Assembly (NCBI RefSeq): GCF_030158565.1
Contig: NZ_JAOASQ010000023.1
Location: 1 to 64,000 of the forward strand
Direction: 5' to 3'
From: Limnohabitans sp.
GTDB lineage: Bacteria > Pseudomonadota > Gammaproteobacteria > Burkholderiales > Burkholderiaceae_C
Length of the DNA stretch: 64,000 bases
The notes under the pieces are model-generated. The model was not told the DNA's origin and searched no databases. It saw only the letters and a list, made by a program, of their open reading frames with translations. The translations under genes were made by a program, and so were the position numbers. Shown piece by piece: positions 36,743-45,118 of the stretch. Position 1 is the stretch's first letter. Each line of letters starts with the position of its first letter.

Positions 36743-37072
36743 TCAGGGAGCGATCTGGATTGGGATCGAGTTGTACCACGCGGCCAGGTCTTCGATTTGC
36801 TGATCCGTCAGCGGCTTGGCCATCAAGACCATGGTTTCGTTTTGCCGCTTGCCGCTGCGGTAGAGCTTCAACTGCTCATCGAGGTACTGCAAGGACTGCC
36901 CTGCCAAGTTGGGCGCACTGGGCAACGTGGCCAAGCCCTTGACACCATGGCATGCCGCACACTGGCTGGCGATGGCCTGACCGGCCTTGGGGTTGCCGGC
37001 CGCCTGCGCAGCAGATGTGCCCACAGCCAAAAGCCATACGAAAGACCAGCACAGTGAATCTGAAATTTTCAT
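36743..37072 (-). CDS. Periplasmic c-type cytochrome (class I, CccA-like)
   Basis: A 109-aa product with a signal peptide (cleavage near AQAAG, residue 25) and a single heme motif CAACH at residues 38-42. A probable axial Met lies in ETMVLMAKPL. It would take electrons in the periplasm, plausibly from the PQQ-type dehydrogenase encoded just upstream. The ATG at 37072 precedes the n-region of the signal. It is separated from the dehydrogenase by a terminator and from the receptor gene by 46 bp. Confidence 0.88.
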   Translation of the reverse strand: MKISDSLCWSFVWLLAVGTSAAQAAGNPKAGQAIASQCAACHGVKGLATLPSAPNLAGQSLQYLDEQLKLYRSGKRQNETMVLMAKPLTDQQIEDLAAWYNSIPIQIAP

Positions 37073-37100
37073 GAGGGAACTACCGAATAAATCCAACAAA

Positions 37101-37127
37101 AAGCACCCGGGGCTCACCCGGGTGCTT
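37101..37127 (-). terminator. Intrinsic terminator after the PQQ-type dehydrogenase gene
   Basis: A perfect 11-bp stem (aagcacccggg / cccgggtgctt) with a five-base loop is followed on the minus strand by TTTGTT. It lies 17 bp after the dehydrogenase stop and 29 bp before the cytochrome start, so it may end or weaken transcription into the cytochrome and receptor genes. Confidence 0.75.
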
Positions 37128-37144
37128 GACTTTCAAACCAGCGA

Positions 37145-38422
37145 TCAGTTGCCGCTGTAGGTCACGCGATAGATGGCACCGGCGTAATCGTCAGAGATCA
37201 ACAGCGAGCCGTCCTTCATCACAGCCACATCGACCGGACGGCCGTTGTAGATGCCGGTTTCGCTGTCCAGCCAGCCTTCGGCGAAGGTCTCCAGCTTGCC
37301 AGCCGTGCCATCGGCCTTGACGGGCACGTACTGGATCAGTGCGCCACTGGCGGGGCTGCGGTTCCAAGAGCCGTGTGCGGCCAGGAAAACACCACCCCGG
37401 TATTTGGCAGGGAACTGCTTGCCCGAGTAGAAGGTCATGCCCAATTGCGCCTGGTGGGCGGGCAACTCGACTTGCGGGAACACGACGTTGGCGGGCTCCT
37501 TCATGTCCTTCAGGTCAGCTGCAGCAGGGCTGCCTGCGACTTTGTAATGACCGCCCCAGTAGGGGTAACCGAAGTGCTCACCCTTCTTGGTCGAGCGGTT
37601 CAACTCGCCCGGCGGGATGTCATTGCCCAGGCCATCGGTCTGGTTGTCGGTCCACCACAGGGTGCCGTCTTTGGGGTTGAAGTCCTGGCCCACCGAGTTG
37701 CGTGCACCGATGGAGAACACTTCGCGGTTCTTGCCGTCCAGGTCCATGCGCACGATGCCGCCAATGCCCAAACGGTTGAACTCGTCGATCTTGTCGGCAG
37801 GCTGCACATTGAAGGGCTGGCCCAGCGTGATGTAGAGCTTGTTGTCCGGACCCACGCGGCAGGTGCGCGCACCGTGGTTGTAGGACTCGTACTCGGTCGG
37901 GATCAATTTGCCCTGTGGCACCACGGTGCCCACGGCCACGTCCGGACCTTCATAGAAGAACTCGGCTGCGGGGAAGGTCAGCACGCGGTTGTGCTCGGCC
38001 ACGATCAGGAAACCGTCTTTGGTCCAGCACACACCGTTGGGCACCTTGAAGTTCAAGGATGGGGCAAAGGCCTTGACCTCGTCGGCCACACCATCGCTGT
38101 TGCGGTCGGTCACAGCCCACACGGTGGTCTTGCGTGTGCCAACAAACAGCATGTTGGTCGATGGGGCCACGGCCATGTGGCGAGCATCGGGCACGATGGC
38201 AAACAGGTCGATCTTGAAGCCCTCGGGCAACTTGATCTTCTTAAGGTTGTTGCGAATGGCGTCGGCGTTTTTGCCAGCTTGCGGCACCACGGGGATGTTC
38301 AGATCGGTGGTGGCCACCTTCATCTGCTGCATGGCGGCCAGGTTGTCCTTGCCTTGCTGTGCGTGGGCTGCAGTGGCCAGCAATGCCGCCACGGCCACAG
38401 CGCCAAAACGGTGAAATTTCAT
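37145..38422 (-). CDS. PQQ-dependent sugar dehydrogenase-like (glucose/sorbosone dehydrogenase family) protein
   Basis: The 425-aa product has a signal peptide (cleavage after ATAAHAQ, residue 22) and the six-bladed propeller typical of soluble PQQ glucose/sorbosone dehydrogenases: LPEGFKIDLFA, MAVAPSTNMLFVGTR, YNHGARTCRVGPDNKLY, GIGGIVRMDLDG, ARNSVGQDFNP, and ISDDYAGAIYRVTY at the end. The substrate is unknown. The ATG at 38422 has a clear AGGAGA site. Longer upstream frames would not give a signal peptide. It should work in the periplasm with the neighbouring cytochrome c. Confidence 0.87.
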   Translation of the reverse strand: MKFHRFGAVAVAALLATAAHAQQGKDNLAAMQQMKVATTDLNIPVVPQAGKNADAIRNNLKKIKLPEGFKIDLFAIVPDARHMAVAPSTNMLFVGTRKTTVWAVTDRNSDGVADEVKAFAPSLNFKVPNGVCWTKDGFLIVAEHNRVLTFPAAEFFYEGPDVAVGTVVPQGKLIPTEYESYNHGARTCRVGPDNKLYITLGQPFNVQPADKIDEFNRLGIGGIVRMDLDGKNREVFSIGARNSVGQDFNPKDGTLWWTDNQTDGLGNDIPPGELNRSTKKGEHFGYPYWGGHYKVAGSPAAADLKDMKEPANVVFPQVELPAHQAQLGMTFYSGKQFPAKYRGGVFLAAHGSWNRSPASGALIQYVPVKADGTAGKLETFAEGWLDSETGIYNGRPVDVAVMKDGSLLISDDYAGAIYRVTYSGN

Positions 38423-38809
38423 GGGTGTCTCCTGTTGAATGAAAATTTCAGCACCACTCGGGTGGCGTCTGAAGAAGTCTTTTCTTGACCCGATCAAGAT
38501 CAGACATCCACGCGCAGTATTTGATGCATCCCCCTGACGATGGTGGTATCTCGTTACTTACAAGGTAAACCCTTGCACCGTTGGGCTTGCCTTGAAAAAG
38601 CGCTTTCTCCTCTGCCAGCAAGGCACTGCAGCCATGCGATCTGCCGTATTGAAAAAAATTAATGGCACTTGCAAATTTTTATCCGCACTCAAAGCGTTGT
38701 TTGGCGCGCATCGACTCACACAGGTGACAGCGCCACACACAGCGACTGACTACATTGCGCTGTCACGCCCAGAAGTCTTGGGATCCCTCCGCACAAAAAA
38801 GACCTGTCC
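38423..38809. other. 387-bp intergenic region, no gene seen
   Basis: This is the longest non-coding stretch in the window. It lies between divergent starts of the sugar dehydrogenase and the RHH gene and must hold both promoters. It is more AT-rich than its surroundings between about 38580 and 38700. A 98-codon frame from 38592 runs into the RHH gene in another frame, but has no family features and unusual composition, so I do not call it. No palindrome stands out. Confidence 0.6.
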
Positions 38810-39184
38810 ATGTGTGAATACTTTGTCAAAGCAGACCCCAAGCAGTACGAACAAAAATCCCGCACCGTGCGCATCCACGGTGTGTTGACCAGCATCCGTC
38901 TGGAAAACATGGCCTGGGACATCTTGGCCGAAATGGCCGAGGCAGAGAACTGCACCACCAACGCGCTCATCACCAAATTCCACGAAGAAATCCTGGACCA
39001 TTGGGGCGTAGTGCCCAACTTTGCCTCCTTCTTGCGCGTGACCTGCATGCGCTATTTGCGCCGCGGCATGATCGAACTGGAAAAACAGTTGCAAACCACC
39101 GATGGGCTGGACAACCCCCTGCCCGGCAACGTGTCCGCTTTTGAGCGCTTTACCCCCAGCATGGCCGAGGTCTTGCACAGCTGA
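38810..39184 (+). CDS. Ribbon-helix-helix domain protein
   Basis: A 124-aa protein. The part SRTVRIHGVLTSIRLENMAW followed by two helices (DILAEMAEAENCTTNALITKFHEEI) fits the RHH_4 type of ribbon-helix-helix domain, and FASFLRVTCMRYLR is a typical continuation. Such proteins may bind DNA as dimers; the target is unknown. It is followed 32 bp later by an ABC ATPase gene on the same strand. Confidence 0.78.
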   Translation: MCEYFVKADPKQYEQKSRTVRIHGVLTSIRLENMAWDILAEMAEAENCTTNALITKFHEEILDHWGVVPNFASFLRVTCMRYLRRGMIELEKQLQTTDGLDNPLPGNVSAFERFTPSMAEVLHS

Positions 39185-39216
39185 TGTGAGCTAGGACAAG
39201 CGCTAACATCGCGGGC

Positions 39217-39840
39217 ATGTTCCAACACATTCAAAAAACCATGGACCATGCCGTGGTCCTGTCCGTCACAGGACTGACTGGCCCGGCAGGCCCTGCGGGT
39301 GCCCAACCCTTGTTGGACGCATTGCACTTCGACATTCCAGCGGGCGTCACAGCCCTGACCGGTGACGAAGGCACCGGCAAAACCAGTCTGCTGCGTTTGT
39401 TGGCGGGCGATTTGACCGCCGTATCGGGCAGTGTGAGCGTCGCACCTGACGACGACGTGTTCTGGGTGGACCTCCAAGGCGCCGAACACGACCAGGCCAC
39501 CGTGCAAGCGTGCTGGGATGCCCTGAGCCCACGCTACCCGCGCTGGAACGAGGCGCTGCTGCAGGACCTGGCCGATGCACTCGACATGACGCAGCACCGA
39601 TCCAAACGGCTGGAGATGCTCTCTAGCGGCAGCCGACGGAAGGTGATGGTCATCGCGGCCCTGGCCTCGGGCGCCACAGTGACGCTGCTGGACCAACCCT
39701 TTGCAGCACTGGACCTGAAATCCATCCGCGCCATCAAAGACTTCTTGCGCGAAGCTGCCGAGCACCCCAGCCGCGCCTGGGTCGTGGCCGACTACGAAGC
39801 GCCTGACGATTTGCCACTGGCCAGCATCGTGCATCTGTGA
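39217..39840 (+). CDS. Orphan ABC-type ATPase
   Basis: A 207-aa protein with a complete nucleotide-binding domain: Walker A GDEGTGKTS (49-57), a degenerate signature LSSGSRRKV near 130, and Walker B VTLLDQPFAALD. It has no membrane domain, and no permease gene is adjacent. It resembles small ATPases of the CcmA/heme-exporter size class but is not convincingly any known one. It may work with a membrane partner encoded elsewhere or as a soluble ATPase. Confidence 0.75.
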   Translation: MFQHIQKTMDHAVVLSVTGLTGPAGPAGAQPLLDALHFDIPAGVTALTGDEGTGKTSLLRLLAGDLTAVSGSVSVAPDDDVFWVDLQGAEHDQATVQACWDALSPRYPRWNEALLQDLADALDMTQHRSKRLEMLSSGSRRKVMVIAALASGATVTLLDQPFAALDLKSIRAIKDFLREAAEHPSRAWVVADYEAPDDLPLASIVHL

Positions 39841-40078
39841 TGCGGGCAGGGCCTTGACTGAGCCACCGCCACGGCGCAAATCCAAGCACTCAAATAAGCA
39901 ACACAACACGCAAATCAACACATTTGCGATCTATGCCTCATAATGCACCGGTGCCCGTGATTAAAAAACGGCACAAGTCAGGTGATCGGTCAGTTTCGCG
40001 CGCTACGGCGGCACTTTTCGGGTTTGTTGTACTTTCGGGACCCCATCGCTTTGTTTTTTGTATTTCTGAGGAGTCCCC

Positions 40079-40462
40079 ATGGGCAATAAACTTTACGTCG
40101 GCAATCTGCCGTACACCGTTCGCGACGAAGACCTGCAACAGGCTTTCGGCGAATTCGGCGCCATCACCAGCGCCAAAGTCATGATGGAACGCGACACAGG
40201 TCGTTCTAAAGGTTTCGGCTTTGTCGAAATGGGCAGCGATGCCGAAGCGCAAGCCGCCATTGAAGGCATGAATGGCCAATCTTTGGGTGGCCGCAGCATC
40301 ACCGTGAACGAAGCCCGTCCGATGGAAGCTCGTCCTCCACGTACCGGTGGTTTCGGTGGTGGTGGCGGTTACGGCGGTGGCGGCCGTTCAGGCGGTGGCG
40401 GCTACGGCGGTGGCGATCGCTCCGGCGGTGGCGGCTACGGCGGCGGTCGCGGCGGCTACTAA
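40079..40462 (+). CDS. Glycine-rich RNA-binding protein (RRM domain)
   Basis: A 127-aa protein with one RRM domain (residues 3-80; RNP2 LYVGNL at 5-10, RNP1 KGFGFVEM at 44-51), then a tail of repeated GGGGYGGG and RSGGGGY units. This matches bacterial and plant glycine-rich RNA-binding proteins that are often raised by cold. The strong GAGGAG site precedes ATG 40079. About 240 bp of non-coding sequence lies upstream and could form a structured leader. Role: probably RNA chaperone; targets unknown. Confidence 0.92.
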   Translation: MGNKLYVGNLPYTVRDEDLQQAFGEFGAITSAKVMMERDTGRSKGFGFVEMGSDAEAQAAIEGMNGQSLGGRSITVNEARPMEARPPRTGGFGGGGGYGGGGRSGGGGYGGGDRSGGGGYGGGRGGY

Positions 40463-40536
40463 GCCCTGCGTATCCCGTTAACGGCAGTGATGCCGTGACA
40501 AAATTTCTGGCTCAGCTTTGCGCTGAGCACAGACAC

Positions 40537-40574
40537 AAAAAAGGCTTCAAGACTTCGGTTTTGAAGCCTTTTTT
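40537..40574 (+). terminator. Intrinsic terminator downstream of the RRM gene
   Basis: The arms aaaaaaggcttcaa and ttgaagcctttttt continue inward to a TTCG tetraloop, ending in a T-run. It lies about 75 bp after the RRM stop. A smaller hairpin (gctcagc / gctgagc) precedes it at about 40510-40528. Confidence 0.85.
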
Positions 40575-40620
40575 GTGGGTGCCCATCGGCCAGTGCCTGC
40601 ATGGGCTGGGGCACAAAAAC

Positions 40621-40644
40621 CAACGCCACCCGAGGGTGGCGTTG
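40621..40644 (-). terminator. Intrinsic terminator downstream of aspS
   Basis: A perfect 11-bp stem (caacgccaccc / gggtggcgttg) with a GA centre is followed on the minus strand by GTTTTTGTGC. It lies 22 bp beyond the aspS stop and faces the RRM terminator. Confidence 0.75.
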
Positions 40645-40666
40645 TGCGTGAAAGCGTCAGTGCAGT

Positions 40667-42478
40667 TTAAGCTTTGACCGCATCCACATTGCGCAAGCGG
40701 ATGTGCAATTCGCGCAACTGCTTTTCGTCCACAGGGCTTGGCGCTTGCGTGAGCAAGCACTGGGCACGCTGTGTCTTGGGGAAGGCGATCACGTCGCGAA
40801 TCGACTCGGCACCGGTCATCAGCGTGACGATGCGGTCCAGACCGAAGGCCAAGCCGCCATGTGGAGGCGCACCGTATTGCAAGGCGTCCAGCAAGAAGCC
40901 GAATTTGAGTTGGGCTTCTTCGGGCGTGATCTTGAGGGCATCAAACACTTTTTGCTGCACGTCAGCGCGGTGGATACGCACCGAGCCGCCGCCCATTTCC
41001 CAGCCGTTCAACACCATGTCGTAGCCCTTGGAGATGCACTTCTCGGGCGCGGTGACCATCCAGTCTTCGTGGCCGTCTTTGGGCGCGGTGAAGGGGTGGT
41101 GCACGGCGGTGTAGCGTTGGCTTTCGTCGTCGAACTCGAACATCGGGAAGTCGACCACCCACATTGGGGCCCAACGGTTTTCAAACAAACCGTTCTTCTT
41201 GCCGAACTCGCTGTGGCCAATCTTGATGCGCAAAGCGCCGATGGCGTCGTTGACGATTTTGTCCTTGTCGGCACCGAAGAAAATCAGGTCGCCGTTTTGC
41301 GCGCCCGAGCGCTCCAGCACGGCGTTGAGGGCCGCGTCGTGGATGTTCTTGACGATGGGCGACTGCAAGCCGTCACGGCCCTTGGACAGGTCGTTCACGC
41401 GGATGTAGGCCAAGCCCTTGGCACCGTAGATCTTGACGAACTCGGTGTACGCGTCGATCTCGCCACGGCTGATGCCGCCGCCTTCAACAGAACCATTGGG
41501 CACGCGCAGGGCCACCACGCGGCCGCCCTTCATGTTGGCAGCGCCTGAGAACACTTTGAAGTCCACATCGCCCATGACATCGGTCACTTCGGTGAACTGC
41601 AGTTTCACGCGCAGGTCGGGCTTATCGGAGCCGTACAGGTGCATCGCATCCTGGTAGGTCATGACCGGGAACTCGCCCAGGTCCACGCCGATGGTTTTCT
41701 GGAACACGCGCTTGATCATGCCCTGGAACATGTCGCGGATTTCTTCTTCGGTCAGGAACGATGTTTCGATATCGATCTGGGTGAATTCGGGCTGGCGGTC
41801 AGCGCGCAAGTCTTCGTCGCGGAAGCACTTGGTGATCTGGTAGTAACGGTCGTAGCCAGCCACCATCAAGAGCTGCTTGAACAGCTGAGGCGACTGTGGC
41901 AAGGCAAAGAACTGGCCGTCGTGCACGCGGCTGGGCACCAAATAGTCACGCGCGCCTTCGGGCGTGCTCTTGGTGAGCATGGGGGTTTCGATGTCCACAA
42001 AACCATTTTCATCGAGGTACTTGCGCACTTCCATCGCCACTTTGTAGCGCAGCATCAGGTTGTTTTGCATGTACGGACGGCGCAGGTCCAGCACGCGGTG
42101 GGTCAGGCGGGTCGTTTCGGACAGGTTGTCTTCGTCGATCTGGAAAGGCGGCGTGACCGACGCGTTGAGCACGATCAGCTCATGGCACAGCACTTCGATC
42201 TTGCCGCTTTTGAGGTTGTCGTTGGTGGTGCCTTCGGGGCGGGCACGCACCACGCCTTTGATCTGCACGCAAAACTCGTTGCGCACGTCTTCGGCCACTT
42301 TGAACATCTCGGGGCGGTCGGGATCGCACACGACTTGCACATAGCCTTCGCGGTCACGCAGGTCGATGAAGATCACGCCGCCGTGGTCACGGCGACGGTT
42401 GACCCAGCCGCACAGGCTCACGGTTTGGCCGTTCAGGGCTTCGGTCACCAGACCGCAATAGTGGGAACGCATGGACAT
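40667..42478 (-). CDS. aspS: Aspartate-tRNA ligase
   Basis: Class II synthetase charging tRNA(Asp), and probably tRNA(Asn) if AsnRS is absent. The 603-aa product has the N-terminal OB-fold ([23 protein letters not shown]), class II motif 2 ([18 protein letters not shown]), the bacterial GAD insertion (about 295-430) and motif 3 ([10 protein letters not shown]). I chose the ATG at 42478 (MSMRSHYCG). It lies 54 bp after DUF502 in the fmdB-DUF502-aspS run. Confidence 0.97.
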   Translation of the reverse strand: MSMRSHYCGLVTEALNGQTVSLCGWVNRRRDHGGVIFIDLRDREGYVQVVCDPDRPEMFKVAEDVRNEFCVQIKGVVRARPEGTTNDNLKSGKIEVLCHELIVLNASVTPPFQIDEDNLSETTRLTHRVLDLRRPYMQNNLMLRYKVAMEVRKYLDENGFVDIETPMLTKSTPEGARDYLVPSRVHDGQFFALPQSPQLFKQLLMVAGYDRYYQITKCFRDEDLRADRQPEFTQIDIETSFLTEEEIRDMFQGMIKRVFQKTIGVDLGEFPVMTYQDAMHLYGSDKPDLRVKLQFTEVTDVMGDVDFKVFSGAANMKGGRVVALRVPNGSVEGGGISRGEIDAYTEFVKIYGAKGLAYIRVNDLSKGRDGLQSPIVKNIHDAALNAVLERSGAQNGDLIFFGADKDKIVNDAIGALRIKIGHSEFGKKNGLFENRWAPMWVVDFPMFEFDDESQRYTAVHHPFTAPKDGHEDWMVTAPEKCISKGYDMVLNGWEMGGGSVRIHRADVQQKVFDALKITPEEAQLKFGFLLDALQYGAPPHGGLAFGLDRIVTLMTGAESIRDVIAFPKTQRAQCLLTQAPSPVDEKQLRELHIRLRNVDAVKA

Positions 42479-42532
42479 GTTGTTTTGCTTTCTAAATTCA
42501 AAGAGGTCATCAGCCGTTGGCCATGACCCCAC

Positions 42533-43207
42533 TCACGAGGACTGTTTGACGGCTGAGGACTCAACCGATGGAATTTGATCGGGACCACCGGGCACCACCA
42601 CCCCCATGGAAATGATGTACTTGAGAGCGTCGTCCACGCTCATGTCAAGTTCGATCACGTCGGCCTGGGGCATCATCAAAAAGAAGCCCGAGGTGGGGTT
42701 GGGTGTGGTGGGCACATACACGCTGACCATGGCCTGGTTCAGGTGCCTGGCCACTTCGCCACCCGGTGTGCCGGTCAAAAAGGCGATGGTCCAGGAACCC
42801 TGACGGGGGTACTGCACCAAGAGGGCTTTGGAAAACGCATTGCCACTGCCCGAGAACAAGGTGTCGGCCACTTGCTTGACGCTGGTGTAAATGCTGCGCA
42901 CCACGGGGATGCGGTTCATCAGGCTGTCCCACTTGCGCAGCCACCACTGGCCAAACATATTGGCCACAAACACGCCGGTGGCCAAAATCACCAAGGCCAC
43001 CAGGATCACGCCCAGACCGGGTACGCCGCGCAAAGCTTCGGCCAGCTTGTGCATGCCGGGGATCAGCGAATCGGCCGCGTGAAGCACGGCCAGAAAGATG
43101 CCGTCCAGCAAGCCCACCAGCCAGGTCAGCACCCAGACGGTGATGCCCATGGGCAGCCACACCAGCAGACCGGTGATGAAGTACTGTTTGAAGCTGCGTG
43201 TTTTCAT
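42533..43207 (-). CDS. DUF502 family membrane protein
   Basis: A 224-aa inner membrane protein with two clear transmembrane segments (about 10-35 and 62-85) and a conserved soluble part: NRIPVVRSIYTSVKQVADTL, then TPNPTSGFFLMMP. The function of DUF502 is not known. It lies 21 bp after the fmdB-like gene and before aspS, an order seen widely in betaproteobacteria. Confidence 0.9.
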   Translation of the reverse strand: MKTRSFKQYFITGLLVWLPMGITVWVLTWLVGLLDGIFLAVLHAADSLIPGMHKLAEALRGVPGLGVILVALVILATGVFVANMFGQWWLRKWDSLMNRIPVVRSIYTSVKQVADTLFSGSGNAFSKALLVQYPRQGSWTIAFLTGTPGGEVARHLNQAMVSVYVPTTPNPTSGFFLMMPQADVIELDMSVDDALKYIISMGVVVPGGPDQIPSVESSAVKQSS

Positions 43208-43228
43208 GAAGTGGCGATCAGTTGGGGA

Positions 43229-43540
43229 TCAATGGCAAGCGCAGGATGTACCGCAACCGCCAGCAGCCGCAGGAGTGGAGGTATCGGCAGCTGCCGCCGC
43301 AGGCTCGGCGCTGGTGGCAGGGCTGGCCGCCGCAGCAGCACCGGTCACACCGCCGCTTCCGCCTTTGAAATCGGTCGCATACCAGCCCGAGCCCTTGAGC
43401 TGGAAACCCGGTGCGCTGAGCTGTTTGCTGAACTTGGGTGCACCGCAGGCTGGGCAGTCGGTCAGGGGTGCGTCGGAGATTTTTTGCAGAACATCCTTGG
43501 CATGTCCGCAGGACTCACACTTGTAGGCGTAAATGGGCAT
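43229..43540 (-). CDS. FmdB-family zinc-ribbon protein
   Basis: A 103-aa protein. Residues 1-42 form the FmdB zinc ribbon with C8-x2-C11 and C29-x2-C32. A low-complexity Gly/Ala-rich stretch and a second cysteine group (CGTSCACH) close the protein. FmdB proteins are called putative regulators, but no function is proved. It is the first gene of the DUF502-aspS operon, downstream of a good -10 element. Confidence 0.88.
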   Translation of the reverse strand: MPIYAYKCESCGHAKDVLQKISDAPLTDCPACGAPKFSKQLSAPGFQLKGSGWYATDFKGGSGGVTGAAAAASPATSAEPAAAAADTSTPAAAGGCGTSCACH

Positions 43541-43579
43541 GAAGAGGGCTCTTTTCAGGTTGAAAATTCAAAACCCTCA

Positions 43580-43605
43580 ATTATAGGCGGGGGGCACCTG
43601 TTCAA
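43580..43605 (-). promoter_or_regulatory. Probable promoter of the fmdB-DUF502-aspS operon
   Basis: On the minus strand a perfect -10 box TATAAT (43585-43580) is preceded by TTGAAC (43605-43600). The spacing is only 14 bp, so the -35 match may be accidental. The -10 box lies 40 bp before the start codon. Confidence 0.45.
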
Positions 43606-43643
43606 GCCCCCTGGGCCGCTTTCCGGCCGAATTCAGACCGGAC

Positions 43644-45089
43644 TCACTCCACGCCCACCAATTTGTGGTGCCCCGCGTGCTGATTGCGGATCGCCTGGCG
43701 GCCCCAGGAGCCGATCAGCATGCCCGAGAGGCTGGCCAACACCCCGGCCAACTGGGCTGGAAACGCCTCGCCCGCAGGGGTGAAGGTGAACAAAAGCCAG
43801 GTCAGCAAACCCAACACAATCGCAAACAAAGCGCCCTGGGTGGTCGCTTTCTTCCAGTACAGCCCAAAAGCCAGGGGCACAAACGCCCCCACCAGGGTGA
43901 CCTGGTAAGCGCCAGAGACCATTTCATAGATCGAAGTGCCTTGCATGACGATCGCATAAGCCAACACCAGCACGCTGAACACCAGCACCGTGATGCGCAT
44001 GGCTTTGAGCTCTTGTTGGTCGCTTTGGTGCGGGAAAAACTGACGCCAGATGTTTTCGGTGAAGGTCACACTGGGCGCCAGCAAGGTGGCCGAGGCGCAG
44101 GACTTGATGGCCGAGAGCAACGCCCCGAAAAACAGCACCTGCATCACAAAAGGCATCTGGGTCATGACCAGCGTGGGCAAAACTTTTTGCGGGTCTTCGG
44201 CGATCAGCCTGGCGGCCTCCTGCGGCATGATGATCATGGCGCTGACCACCAAAAACATGGGCACAAAGGCAAACAGGATGTAGAGAACGCCCCCGATGAC
44301 CGGGCCACGGGTCGCCGCAAACTCGCTGTTGGCCGACATCACGCGCTGAAACACGTCTTGCTGGGGGATGGAGCCCAGCATGATGGTGATCGCAGCTGCA
44401 AAAAAGAAAATGATGTCCTTGAAGTTCGGCTCGGGCCAGAACTTGAACATGTCCTGGCTCACCGCCAGCGCCAGCACCTTGTCGGCACCACCGGCCTGCT
44501 GTCCGGCGAACACCGCCAGGATGGCCAGCCCCAACACCAGAATGATCATCTGGATGAAATCGGTGATGGCCACCGACCACATGCCGCCAAACAGGGTGTA
44601 GGCCAGGATGGACACCACCCCGATCACCATGCCCAGAGGCAGGCTGATGGCGCCATCGGACAACACATTGAAGACCAGGCCCAAAGCCGTCACCTGCGCC
44701 GAGACCCAGCCGAGGTAACTGACCATGATGATGACCGAGCAGATCACCTCCACGCTGCGGCCATAGCGCTCGCGGAAATAGTCGCTGATGGTCAGCAAGG
44801 TCATGCGGTAGAGCTTGGCCGCAAAGAACAGGCCCACCAAAATCAGGCAACTGCCCGCGCCAAAGGGGTCTTCCACCACACCATTGAGGCCGCTGTTGAC
44901 GAATTTGGCCGGGATGCCCAACACCGTCTCGGAGCCAAACCAAGTGGCAAAGGTGGTGGTGACGATCATCGCCAGCGGCAAATGCCGGCCCGCAATGGCA
45001 AAGTCGGCCGAGTTTTTCACGCGCTTGGCGGCCACCAGGCCAATCGCGATGGTCACCAGCAGGTAGGCGATCACGAGGGTCAGCAACAC
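43644..45089 (-). CDS. Sodium:solute symporter family protein
   Basis: A 481-aa inner membrane protein of the SSS family with about thirteen hydrophobic segments. It shows the typical early motifs NSADFAIAGRHLPLAMIVTTTFATWFG and the loop YLGWVSAQVTALGLVFNVL. SSS proteins couple Na+ flow to uptake of sugars, amino acids or carboxylates; the substrate here is not decided. The start is GTG with an AGGAGA site. It lies 29 bp after ubiB. Confidence 0.88.
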   Translation of the reverse strand: MLLTLVIAYLLVTIAIGLVAAKRVKNSADFAIAGRHLPLAMIVTTTFATWFGSETVLGIPAKFVNSGLNGVVEDPFGAGSCLILVGLFFAAKLYRMTLLTISDYFRERYGRSVEVICSVIIMVSYLGWVSAQVTALGLVFNVLSDGAISLPLGMVIGVVSILAYTLFGGMWSVAITDFIQMIILVLGLAILAVFAGQQAGGADKVLALAVSQDMFKFWPEPNFKDIIFFFAAAITIMLGSIPQQDVFQRVMSANSEFAATRGPVIGGVLYILFAFVPMFLVVSAMIIMPQEAARLIAEDPQKVLPTLVMTQMPFVMQVLFFGALLSAIKSCASATLLAPSVTFTENIWRQFFPHQSDQQELKAMRITVLVFSVLVLAYAIVMQGTSIYEMVSGAYQVTLVGAFVPLAFGLYWKKATTQGALFAIVLGLLTWLLFTFTPAGEAFPAQLAGVLASLSGMLIGSWGRQAIRNQHAGHHKLVGVE

Positions 45090-45118
45090 GGCAATGTCTC
45101 CTGTTTAGAAACGAAAAA

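Noticed and set aside
38592-38888. Possible 98-aa gene before the RHH gene
   Set aside because: It runs into the RHH gene in another frame, has no ribosome site that stands out, and has no family similarity that I can see.
40357-40459. Tandem GGT/GGC-rich repeats in the RRM gene considered as a DNA repeat or CRISPR-like array
   Set aside because: They encode the Gly/Tyr/Arg-rich tail of the protein and have no unique spacers.
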